DNA of 8,374 nucleotides from Desulfobacteraceae bacterium (GCA_023140455.1 JAGLLQ010000159.1:1-8374); one strand, 5' to 3'. Shown: positions 1-5,757, counted from the stretch's first letter. The notes: a model not told the origin generated them from the sequence alone. Numbers and translations: made by a program.

Positions 1-13
1 TTCAAAAACCAGT

Positions 14-418
14 ATGGGTAGAAAAAAATTACCAGAACATATTATGATTAAAGACATTGATAGCAATGAGATTGTTATTGGTTTTCTTCATATAGATGGT
101 AAATCATTTTCATCAAGAATAAAAAACTTCAATAGTGTTGTCTGGGAAAATCCCAATACTATGTTTTATATTTTTAGAGATAAAAGGGCTCCTGAAATTC
201 ATTCAAAAAAATCCCTAAATGAAATTAAATGGCTCAATTCTTCTGACAATGGTAATCTTAAAACTTTAAATAAAGAAGATCGGATCAGATTTGAAGTTGT
301 CTATAAAATGATAACTGATATTCAGAACAGAGAGCTTGATATAAATATTCAGAGTGTAATTAAAGTTATTAAGCATTTGTATAATGAGTTCTGGTTGCTG
401 AAATTAATTGATACCTGA
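14..418 (+). CDS. Hypothetical protein, probably 5'-truncated by the window edge
   Basis: I do not recognise this protein. The frame is open from base 2 with no stop. The first ATG (base 14) has no purine-rich ribosome site in the bases visible before it, and neither does the next ATG at base 44, so the true start may lie upstream and this may be the C-terminal part of a longer gene. From base 14 it encodes 134 residues. The N-terminal half looks mixed alpha/beta (IMIKDIDSNEIVIGFLHIDG, about residues 10-29). The second half, from about residue 85, looks largely helical, with many charged residues and a hydrophobic C-terminus ending FWLLKLIDT. No signal peptide, membrane helix or cysteine motif is visible. 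Its stop overlaps the TTG start of the ureohydrolase by 11 bases, so the two are probably cotranscribed and translationally coupled. No function is proposed. Confidence 0.6.
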   Translation: MGRKKLPEHIMIKDIDSNEIVIGFLHIDGKSFSSRIKNFNSVVWENPNTMFYIFRDKRAPEIHSKKSLNEIKWLNSSDNGNLKTLNKEDRIRFEVVYKMITDIQNRELDINIQSVIKVIKHLYNEFWLLKLIDT

Positions 419-1250
419 TCATAAAATAAATAAACTTAAAAATGATGATGTTGCCCTTTTAGGGCTACCATTAGATCACAATTCGTCCTATCAGAGAGGT
501 CCTGCATCAGCTCCATCTTATATTCGTGAACGCCTTTACTCTGATTCAAGTAACCTGAGTACAGAAAATGGATTAGATCTAAAAGCCAATAATAAATGGC
601 ATAATTTCGGTGATTTAAAATTTAGTAATGTAAAAGATTCTTTTACAATAATTGAAAAGTCAATTACTCAAATTCTTGACCATGATGGCCGTGTGTTATC
701 GTTAGGAGGAGACCATTCAGTCACATATCCATTGATTAAAGCCTATTCGAAAAAATATAATAAGTTGACTCTTTTACACTTTGATGCACATCCTGATCTT
801 TATAATGAGCTTAATGGAAATCCATTTTCCCATGCCTCTCCTTTTGCAAGAATCATGGAAGAGAATCTGGTAGATAATCTTATTCAACTTGGGATTCGTA
901 CAATCAATCCTCATCAGCGAGAGCAGATAAATAAATTTAATGTTCAAACAATTGAAATGAAGGATTTTAATCCGGATTGTAGCTTAAATCTAAGCGGCCC
1001 ATTATATATATCATTTGATATGGATGCACTAGATCCTGCATTTGCACCTGGTGTGTCCCATCATGAGCCAGGAGGCTTTACTACAAGACAGGTTTTGGAA
1101 ATTATTCAAGGAATAGATATATCAAAAAAATCAGATATTACAATAGTAGGTGCAGATATTGTAGAACTTAACCCTCTCAACGATATCAACTTAATGACAG
1201 CCATGACTGCTGCCAAATTTGTAAAAGAAATTCTCTCTAAAATGATTTAA
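408..1250 (+). CDS. Ureohydrolase (agmatinase/arginase family, plant-arginase-like)
   Basis: This is a 280-residue binuclear-manganese ureohydrolase, which hydrolyses a guanidino group to release urea. The ligand set is complete: GGDHS (His103), DAHPD (Asp126, His128, Asp130) and SFDMDALDP (Asp204, Asp206). SHASPFARIMEE (141-152), LGIRTINPHQREQ (161-173), FAPGVSHHEPGG (212-223) and the MTAM..AAK tail (263-270) are, from memory, closer to plant mitochondrial arginases than to E. coli SpeB. Agmatine and arginine are both possible substrates; agmatinase (speB-like) is the default bacterial name, but the sequence does not settle it. The start is TTG at 408: a stop (405-407) lies directly before it, and the first internal ATG falls beyond the metal motifs. 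The 11-base overlap with the upstream gene and the poor ribosome site suggest translational coupling. It converges with the scaffold gene, leaving 15 bases and no clear terminator. Confidence 0.92.
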   Translation: MIPDHKINKLKNDDVALLGLPLDHNSSYQRGPASAPSYIRERLYSDSSNLSTENGLDLKANNKWHNFGDLKFSNVKDSFTIIEKSITQILDHDGRVLSLGGDHSVTYPLIKAYSKKYNKLTLLHFDAHPDLYNELNGNPFSHASPFARIMEENLVDNLIQLGIRTINPHQREQINKFNVQTIEMKDFNPDCSLNLSGPLYISFDMDALDPAFAPGVSHHEPGGFTTRQVLEIIQGIDISKKSDITIVGADIVELNPLNDINLMTAMTAAKFVKEILSKMI

Positions 1251-1265
1251 TGATTTGTAAAACAA

Positions 1266-1706
1266 CTATTTAATATTATTTTTCTTTATCATATAATCAT
1301 CTATTGCCTCCTGAATCGTAGATGCAGCAAGGAACGCACAATGCTGTTCATCCTTTGGAACCTCTCCAAGTCGATTTAAAATGGATTCCCCAGTGATTTC
1401 AGGTAATTGCTCAAATGATTTACCAATTGTCATTTCAGCAGCAAAAGAACCACATACATTACTGGTTCCACATCCATCAGTTAAATAAGAAGCCTCTTTT
1501 ATGGAATCATTTTCTATTTTTAAAAAGATTTCCATTGTATCTCCACATGTTCCGGTGATTCGTCCATGGGCATGAAAGTTATCTAATTTGCCACGATATT
1601 GTGGATTCTGCCATCTTTCAAAACCTTGTTTTCCTAATACCCCTTTTGCTTCATCATTAATTTTATTCTGAAGTTGATTTACAAAATCATCTAAGCTGTC
1701 ATTCAT
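1266..1706 (-). CDS. Iron-sulfur cluster assembly scaffold, NifU N-terminal/IscU-like
   Basis: This 146-residue protein belongs to the IscU/NifU-N fold that assembles an Fe-S cluster before passing it to apoproteins in the cytoplasm. The three scaffold cysteines and the key Asp are present: TCGD (Cys54, Asp56), DGCGTS (Cys79) and HCA (His122-Cys123). An extra cysteine, Cys85, lies in SNVCGS. The TGTCGDTMEIFLKIE and YLTDGCGTS context fits a NifU-like subgroup common in anaerobes rather than canonical IscU; no C-terminal NifU thioredoxin-like domain follows. A GAGAG ribosome site about 9 bases before the ATG supports the start. The gene begins 30 bases after the FmdB-type zinc-ribbon gene on the same strand, so the two are probably cotranscribed. 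No cysteine desulfurase is in the window, so the sulfur donor must be encoded elsewhere. Confidence 0.9.
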   Translation of the reverse strand: MNDSLDDFVNQLQNKINDEAKGVLGKQGFERWQNPQYRGKLDNFHAHGRITGTCGDTMEIFLKIENDSIKEASYLTDGCGTSNVCGSFAAEMTIGKSFEQLPEITGESILNRLGEVPKDEQHCAFLAASTIQEAIDDYMIKKNNIK

Positions 1707-1736
1707 TTATTATGCTCTCTTTTATTAAATTGTGTC

Positions 1737-1985
1737 TTATATTTTACCACAGCAACTTCCAGGGCCTGCACAGCCAGCACTTTGCGGTGATGATCCACAA
1801 CAGGATGTATCATTTGGTCCTGGCATTGATTTGCTTTGATTCCCTGATATGGAAGCATGTGCTGATACAAGTTTTTGAAGATTTGAGCTGCCACAATAAG
1901 CACAATTAACCTCAGAAGAAGTGCTTGAAACAATAAGATCCATATTTTTGTTACATTCAAGACATTTGTATTCAAAAATTGGCAT
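1737..1985 (-). CDS. FmdB-family zinc-ribbon protein with cysteine-rich tail
   Basis: This is an 82-residue protein of the FmdB/CxxC_CxxC regulatory family. It opens with the family's MPIFEYKCLECN start, and two CxxC knuckles (Cys8/Cys11 and Cys28/Cys31) would bind one zinc. After the ribbon (to about residue 42) comes a flexible Ser/Gly/Pro stretch, then a tail with five more cysteines: Cys62-Cys63, Cys72 and Cys78-Cys79, ending CCGKI. FmdB was named for a putative regulator of formylmethanofuran dehydrogenase genes; the biochemical role of most members is unknown. The ATG at 1985 has a good AAGGA site 8 bases upstream. A longer open frame overlaps this gene on the same strand but lacks the family motif. 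The gene lies 77 bases after the rhomboid gene and 30 before the NifU-like scaffold, so a metal or Fe-S related role is plausible but inferred. Confidence 0.88.
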   Translation of the reverse strand: MPIFEYKCLECNKNMDLIVSSTSSEVNCAYCGSSNLQKLVSAHASISGNQSKSMPGPNDTSCCGSSPQSAGCAGPGSCCGKI

Positions 1986-2022
1986 ATAATTAATCCTTTT
2001 GTAAAATTATTATTCAATTTTA

Positions 2023-2058
2023 TTTATAGTAAAATAGTTCAAAATTTTTCTATGTCAA
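2023..2058 (-). promoter_or_regulatory. Candidate promoter for the FmdB/NifU-like pair
   Basis: On the minus strand, just after the rhomboid stop, there is a perfect TTGACA (2053-2058). No good -10 sits at 17 bases; the hexamer there is ATTTTA (2030-2035). Better -10-like hexamers, TACTAT (2026-2031) and TATAAA (2023-2028), lie 21 and 24 bases away, which is longer than usual. The -35 match and its position in the 77-base gap suggest that the downstream pair can be transcribed separately from the rhomboid gene, but the poor spacing keeps this tentative. Confidence 0.3.
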
Positions 2059-2062
2059 ATAG

Positions 2063-2779
2063 TTAAGTCAATATTAGATAACAAAAAAGCAAGGACCAGA
2101 TAAGTATACATAAAGTCAATCCCATTAAACCAAAGGCCATAATTTTATGTAATTTATTTTCTTTTAATTTTTCATTATAACTGAGCAACCAGCCTAAAAT
2201 AATTCCAGATACAAGCCCGCCACCATGTCCCCAATTATTTATATTGGGTATAAGAATACCAAACAAAACAATAAAAATTACCCAACCAAGCATTTGCTTA
2301 TAGATTGTTTCACCTAAAATCCCGCCACGGGATTTTCCATAATAAAGTATTGCTCCAATAAGTCCACAAACAGATGCAGAAGCACCTATAGTTACTTCAA
2401 TACCAGCAAGGTAGGAAAGAAAGAAACCAGCAATACCAGAAATAATAAAAATTACAAACATTCTATATTTACCATAAACTGTTGAAACTGTAGATGCCAC
2501 CTGATTTAAAGCAAGCATATTAAATAAAATATGAAGTAAGCTGCCGTGGAGGAAATTTGCAGTTATTAAAGACCACCACTCATGATAATTATTTATGGGA
2601 ATTGTACCTGATGCACCTAAAAGGATAAGGCTTTTTGTAGATGGAGTAAGAGCAGTAAAAGGGTGCAGACTTAATTTAAGATTACTGCCGCTTACAAGTA
2701 AACTAATTATAAAAAAACAAATATTGGTGTAAATAATAGCCTTTAAAATACCTGATCCTGAACTATTTTTTTTAATCAT
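2063..2779 (-). CDS. Rhomboid family intramembrane serine protease
   Basis: This 238-residue polytopic membrane protein has the rhomboid protease signature. It shows NFLHGSLLHILFN (His78, His83, Asn87, the oxyanion-side motif of TM2), GASASVCG with the expected nucleophile Ser134 in TM4, and NWGHGGG with the partner His185 in TM6. Hydrophobic segments run at about residues 11-30, 76-92, 106-126, 130-147, 163-181, 184-200 and 212-235, consistent with six or seven helices. Rhomboids cleave transmembrane substrates within the lipid bilayer; the substrate here is unknown. Both catalytic residues are present, so it should be active rather than an inactive pseudo-rhomboid. The ATG has only a weak AAGATA ribosome site. 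The gene is divergent from the cyclopropane-synthase gene across a 105-base AT-rich gap and precedes the FmdB-type gene on the same strand. Confidence 0.93.
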   Translation of the reverse strand: MIKKNSSGSGILKAIIYTNICFFIISLLVSGSNLKLSLHPFTALTPSTKSLILLGASGTIPINNYHEWWSLITANFLHGSLLHILFNMLALNQVASTVSTVYGKYRMFVIFIISGIAGFFLSYLAGIEVTIGASASVCGLIGAILYYGKSRGGILGETIYKQMLGWVIFIVLFGILIPNINNWGHGGGLVSGIILGWLLSYNEKLKENKLHKIMAFGLMGLTLCILIWSLLFCYLILT

Positions 2780-2884
2780 TGTTTTTATCTTATTTTTCTT
2801 TTATTTATGAGTTATAAGTTATTTTGCTGCGATAATTTTTTTAAAATAAACAATTACTATAACATTAAATGTGGGGAATAGAAA

Positions 2885-4096
2885 ATGTCTTCAGTAATAT
2901 CCGGTAAAGATAAATTCATTCTAAACAAGTTCATCCAAATTTTAAAAAAAGAAGAATTACCAATTGAAGTTATAGATACAACAGGCAAAAAATATGGTGC
3001 GGGGCATAACAAGATTGAATTTAAACTTCAAATTAAAGACAATCGTTTTTTTAAAAGCCTGGTTTCCCCTGATGCCTTTTCTCTAGGCGAAGCTTTTGTT
3101 AAAGGATATTTTGATATATACGGAAACTTTATTGACTTATATGATGTTGCCTGTAATAAGCTGCTTAACACTGACAGAAGAATACCTTTTTTAAAATTTT
3201 TTAAAGATTTCTTTTCACCCGCAAAAAAAAGAGAAAAAGAAAATATAGAATATCACTATGATATACCAAGTACTTTTTATAAACTTTTTCTTGGTAAAAC
3301 TTTAGGATATACATGTGGATATTATACTGATGAAAAAACCTCAATGGATCAGGCTCAATATATTAAAATGGATATTATCTGTAAAAAGCTGCGACTTCAA
3401 AAGGATGAAAACCTTTTAGATATAGGATGCGGCTGGGGCAATTTTTTAATTTATGCCGCCAAAAATTATGGTGTAAACACAACTGGAATTACATTAAGTG
3501 AAGAACAGAAAAAATACGCTGAACAATGGATAAAAAAAGAAGGGCTTGAGAATAGATGTAAGGTAAAAATCTTTAATTACAGAGATCTTGGAGATAAATT
3601 ATATGATAAGATCTCCTGTATAGGAATGTCAGAACATGTTGGTAAAAAAAATATGCCGGGATTCTTCAGAACAGCATACCGTTCACTTGTCCCTGACGGA
3701 CTTTTCTTACAACATACAATTACTACTAATGAAAAACGTAAAAGAGGTTATGAAAATACATTTCTAGATAAATATATGTTTCCCGGAGGAGAACTTTCAC
3801 TCAATCATAAGCTGATTGACCAGGCTTTTGATTCAGGGTTTGAACTGATGTCCTCTGAAAACTTCAGAGTTCATTATATAAAAACTCTAAAAGACTGGAT
3901 TGATAATATGGAGTTAAAAAAAGATGATATTTTAGAAACTGTCTCTGAATTTGTTTATCGCATCTATTATATATTTTTTATCGGATCACTGATATCTTTT
4001 AAAAATCAGGAAATATCTCTTTTTCAGAACCTTTTCTATAAAAAGAAAGAAAATAATAATAAAATAGAGTATTTTTCAACACCATATGCTTCATAA
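2885..4096 (+). CDS. cfa: Cyclopropane-fatty-acyl-phospholipid synthase family methyltransferase
   Basis: This 403-residue enzyme transfers the methyl of S-adenosylmethionine to double bonds of membrane phospholipid acyl chains to form cyclopropane rings. It has an N-terminal lipid-binding region (about 1-120), then a class I methyltransferase core with the SAM motif LLDIGCGWGNF (177-187), SEHVGKKN (249-256), LFLQHTI (273-279) and FPGGELS (299-305). Residues matching the bicarbonate site of E. coli Cfa, by my reading of the alignment, are all kept: Cys144, Glu250, His277, Ile279 and Tyr331. The C-terminal YYIFFIGSLISFKNQEISLF block is also typical, so the protein is full length, with about 20 extra polar residues at the end. 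GGGGA (2873-2877) seven bases before the ATG is a good ribosome site. TATAAC at 2858-2863 could be a -10, but no convincing -35 is seen. It heads the operon with the EI24 and CULT genes, with a 27-base gap to EI24. Confidence 0.94.
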   Translation: MSSVISGKDKFILNKFIQILKKEELPIEVIDTTGKKYGAGHNKIEFKLQIKDNRFFKSLVSPDAFSLGEAFVKGYFDIYGNFIDLYDVACNKLLNTDRRIPFLKFFKDFFSPAKKREKENIEYHYDIPSTFYKLFLGKTLGYTCGYYTDEKTSMDQAQYIKMDIICKKLRLQKDENLLDIGCGWGNFLIYAAKNYGVNTTGITLSEEQKKYAEQWIKKEGLENRCKVKIFNYRDLGDKLYDKISCIGMSEHVGKKNMPGFFRTAYRSLVPDGLFLQHTITTNEKRKRGYENTFLDKYMFPGGELSLNHKLIDQAFDSGFELMSSENFRVHYIKTLKDWIDNMELKKDDILETVSEFVYRIYYIFFIGSLISFKNQEISLFQNLFYKKKENNNKIEYFSTPYAS

Positions 4097-4123
4097 CTTA
4101 TTAATTTTTTATTGAGATAATAA

Positions 4124-4852
4124 ATGAATTTATTTAAAGGTATAGAATATAATTTTAAAGGTTTCTTAATGGGTATTAAAAACCCATCTCTATTATTTTT
4201 AGGCATTTTACGTTTTTTTGTAGTAATCATCTTAGCTATTATTTTATCAGGAGCTGTTTTATATTTTCATTCTCAATTATTAAACTTTATTTGGGAAATG
4301 CCTGAATCAGGCATTCTTTTGTATCTATGGAAAGTTGTCTCATGGATTGTAACACTAGTACTTGCATCCCTTTCGGCTCTTATTGCTTATTTTATTGCAC
4401 AATTTTTATTCTGTGTTTTTATTATGGATTATATGTCCAGAAAAGTTGAAAACATAATAACAGGAAAAGAAATATATCCTGACAACACATCCTGGGCTAC
4501 ACTTTTCTTTTACCTGATAAAACAGGAGATCCCCCGGGCCTTAATACCAATGATTTTAACCTTTATTATCATGTTCCTTGGATTTCTTACTCCATTTGGT
4601 TCTGTTATTGCGGTTCTTTCTTCAATTGCTGCAACCACTTTTCTTGCCTGGGACAATACTGACCTTGTTCCGGCCAGAAGAATGTATTCTTTTAAAAAGA
4701 GATTTAATTATCTTAAAAACAATAAAATGTTTCATATTGGATTTGGACTTTTATTTTTAATACCCTTTTTTAATATTCTTTTCTTATCTTTTGCACCTGT
4801 CGGAGCCACACTCTATTATATTGAAAACATAGACTTAAAAAAAAATAAATGA
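4124..4852 (+). CDS. EI24 domain (CysZ-like) integral membrane protein
   Basis: This 242-residue membrane protein has strongly hydrophobic stretches at about residues 22-48, 66-100, 138-175 and 203-232, with a basic loop near 184-202 (PARRMYSFKKRFNYLKNN). The closing block GFGLLFLIPFFNILFLSFAP..GATLYY is the hallmark C-terminus of the EI24 family, which includes bacterial CysZ. CysZ is involved in sulfate uptake in E. coli, and EI24 is an ER/etoposide-induced protein in animals; for most bacterial members the function is unknown. Sulfate transport cannot be assumed from sequence, although it would be relevant if this is a sulfate reducer. The ATG lies 27 bases after the cfa stop, with a weak GAGA ribosome site. 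The stop overlaps the CULT gene start by four bases (ATGA), so these two are very probably translated together. Confidence 0.85.
   Translation: MNLFKGIEYNFKGFLMGIKNPSLLFLGILRFFVVIILAIILSGAVLYFHSQLLNFIWEMPESGILLYLWKVVSWIVTLVLASLSALIAYFIAQFLFCVFIMDYMSRKVENIITGKEIYPDNTSWATLFFYLIKQEIPRALIPMILTFIIMFLGFLTPFGSVIAVLSSIAATTFLAWDNTDLVPARRMYSFKKRFNYLKNNKMFHIGFGLLFLIPFFNILFLSFAPVGATLYYIENIDLKKNK
4297..4315. repeat. Perfect 19-base palindrome inside the EI24 gene
   Basis: AATGCCTGA (4297-4305) and TCAGGCATT (4307-4315) are perfect reverse complements around a single central A. The palindrome lies in codons for residues EMPESGIL (58-65) of the EI24 protein. It could be a protein-binding site, a short mRNA hairpin or simply chance in coding sequence; nothing around it decides this. 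Confidence 0.5.
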
Positions 4853-5229
4853 AAGTATCGTGTAAAGAATCATCAAAAAATATTGTCAAAGAAAAAATTA
4901 AAACTGTAGATGTTATTTATGATGAAAGAAATTTATTTTGTATTTATTGTAATAATCTTATCACTAATCAGAATTTTCAAATAACAATGAATAATTCTCA
5001 TAAGCATACATTTCCCAATCCCCATGGAATAGTTTTTGAAATTGCCTGCTTTAAAGAAACAGTTGGATGTTCAGCCCTTAAAGAATCTTCCTATGAATTT
5101 TCATGGTTTTCTGGATATAATTGGAGGATCGCTGTTTGTAGCAGTTGTTTAAATCACCTGGGATGGCTTTTTACCTCAAATTCAAACTCCTTTTTTGGGC
5201 TTATTATAGAAAAAATATATTATAAGTAG
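4849..5229 (+). CDS. Bacterial CULT-domain protein (cereblon-like ligand-binding domain)
   Basis: This 126-residue protein is essentially one CULT domain (about 28-126) behind a short Lys-rich N-terminus with no signal peptide, so it is probably cytoplasmic. Zinc ligands are C31xxC34 and C97xxC100. The aromatic cage is Trp86, Trp92 and Trp106, in SWFSGYNW and HLGWLF. HTFPNPHG (53-60) matches the NPHG segment of human cereblon. The order W-(6)-W-(5)-C-(3)-C-(6)-W equals human W380, W386, C391, C394, W400. Cereblon's His378 is Phe84 here. In animals this domain is the substrate- and thalidomide-binding part of a ubiquitin ligase that recognises C-terminal cyclic imides. Bacteria lack that ligase, and single-domain bacterial forms such as the Magnetospirillum protein bind the same ligands, but their natural role is unknown. 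The ATG overlaps the EI24 stop (ATGA), so it is the last gene of the cfa operon. Confidence 0.93.
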   Translation: MKVSCKESSKNIVKEKIKTVDVIYDERNLFCIYCNNLITNQNFQITMNNSHKHTFPNPHGIVFEIACFKETVGCSALKESSYEFSWFSGYNWRIAVCSSCLNHLGWLFTSNSNSFFGLIIEKIYYK

Positions 5230-5254
5230 ACTTATAAAACTATTGGGTTATAAT
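5227..5254 (+). promoter_or_regulatory. Candidate upstream promoter for dodecin
   Basis: A perfect -10 hexamer TATAAT (5249-5254) sits 16 bases after TAGACT (5227-5232), a 4-of-6 match to the -35 consensus that overlaps the CULT stop codon. If used, it would give the dodecin mRNA a leader of about 170 bases containing the 5346-5398 inverted repeat. Confidence 0.35.
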
Positions 5255-5345
5255 GAAAACGATCAAGGGACAATAAATTCTAAAAATTCTGACTTTAAAT
5301 TTTTTATTTTAATTTAAATTGTTGTTAAACTCACTCATGTTAACT

Positions 5346-5403
5346 ATCGGTATTTAATTGATAATTTTAATTGTTTTTAATTCTAATGAAATACCGATTT
5401 TTT
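5346..5403 (+). repeat. 10-bp inverted repeat bracketing a promoter, with T-tract
   Basis: ATCGGTATTT (5346-5355) and AAATACCGAT (5389-5398) are perfect reverse complements separated by 33 AT-rich bases. Six T residues follow the right arm (5398-5403). Two readings are possible. It may be a long-loop hairpin terminator ending the cfa-EI24-CULT operon. Alternatively, it may be paired operator half-sites around the dodecin promoter, since the left arm ends two bases before the -35 and the right arm covers the expected transcription start. Arm centres are 43 bp apart, close to four helical turns. Confidence 0.6.
5358..5387 (+). promoter_or_regulatory. Probable sigma-70-type promoter for dodecin
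   Basis: TTGATA (5358-5363, 5 of 6 to the -35 consensus) and TCTAAT (5382-5387, 5 of 6 to the -10 consensus) are spaced 18 bases apart. The start would be near 5394, giving a leader of about 38 bases that contains the ribosome site. The promoter sits inside the inverted repeat of 5346-5398. Confidence 0.5.
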
Positions 5404-5420
5404 AATTAAAACTTAATTAG

Positions 5421-5426
5421 AGGAGG
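5421..5426 (+). promoter_or_regulatory. Strong ribosome binding site of dodecin
   Basis: A full AGGAGG lies 5 bases before the ATG at 5432 and is the best ribosome site in the window, suggesting high expression. Just upstream, TAATTAA (5403-5409) and TTAATTA (5413-5419) can form a weak AT-only hairpin ending two bases before it. Confidence 0.85.
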
Positions 5427-5431
5427 GTGTT

Positions 5432-5641
5432 ATGGGAGAAAGTGTTTACAAGCTAATTGATCTTGTCGGTTCAAGTTCAAATTCATGGGAAGAGGCAGCA
5501 AAAAATGCAATTGAAAGAGCAGGACAATCATTGCGGGATATTAGAATTGCAGAAGTACAAAAATTTGATATTAAAATTCAGGAAGGTAAACCATTACAGT
5601 TTCGTACTAACATAAGATTATCTTTTAAATACGAAGATTAA
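5432..5641 (+). CDS. Dodecin family protein, calcium-dodecin-like, lacking the flavin Trp
   Basis: This 69-residue protein has the dodecin beta-alpha-beta-beta pattern: VYKLIDLVGSSSNSWEEA (5-22), a helix, then strands near 38-48 and 56-68. Dodecins form hollow dodecamers, and flavin-binding members stack flavin on a Trp in a D/R-W-F/A-E-V motif. Here that position is Ile39 (RIAEV), and the Gln of the later YQV motif is replaced by Arg58 (FRTN), so classical flavin binding is unlikely. The pattern IRIAEV with FR...SFK resembles the M. tuberculosis Rv0379 type described as calcium dodecin, from memory. Calcium binding here is inference. It is monocistronic, with its own promoter region, a strong ribosome site and a strong terminator directly after it, which suggests abundant regulated expression. 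Confidence 0.9.
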   Translation: MGESVYKLIDLVGSSSNSWEEAAKNAIERAGQSLRDIRIAEVQKFDIKIQEGKPLQFRTNIRLSFKYED

Positions 5642-5665
5642 TGTTTTAATTACAATTTTGTAAAC

Positions 5666-5705
5666 AAAAAGAGAGTTTTAAATATAAAACTCTCTTTTTA
5701 TTTTC
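5666..5705 (+). terminator. Strong hairpin terminator after dodecin
   Basis: AAAAAGAGAGTTTTA (5666-5680) and TAAAACTCTCTTTTT (5685-5699) form a perfect 15-bp stem with a 4-base loop, followed by more T-rich sequence (ATTTTC). It starts 25 bases after the dodecin stop. With A residues on the left and T residues on the right it could work in both directions, and it separates dodecin from the sugar genes. Confidence 0.88.
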
Positions 5706-5728
5706 TCAGATCAGGAATGATCTTTATC

Positions 5729-5757
5729 TTGTCTATCATTGTTATACATGATATTGT
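5729..5757 (+). promoter_or_regulatory. Candidate promoter for the nucleotide-sugar genes
   Basis: TTGTCT (5729-5734) and TATTGT (5752-5757) are spaced 17 bases apart, each a 4-of-6 match to consensus, with a start expected near 5764. The terminator just upstream means this unit needs its own promoter in the 5706-5805 gap. The region also holds AATGAT (5716-5721) and its complement ATCATT (5735-5740) around the -35, possibly an operator. Confidence 0.35.

Noticed and set aside
1251..1265. Shared terminator between the convergent ureohydrolase and scaffold genes
   Set aside because: The gap is 15 bases and shows only a trivial 4-bp repeat (TTGT/ACAA), which cannot support a terminator call.
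1703..2017. A 104-residue minus-strand open frame overlapping the FmdB-type gene
   Set aside because: It overlaps, in another frame, the 1737-1985 gene, which has a clear FmdB motif and a good ribosome site. The longer frame has no recognisable domain and an odd composition.
4036..4230. A 64-residue minus-strand open frame across the cfa/EI24 junction
   Set aside because: It is antisense to two well-supported genes, has no ribosome site or motif, and looks like the shadow of AT-rich coding sequence.
5253..5276. Possible leader peptide (ATG plus six codons, MKTIKGQ) upstream of dodecin
   Set aside because: It has no ribosome site, its ATG overlaps a likely -10 hexamer, and nothing in its sequence suggests a sensing role.
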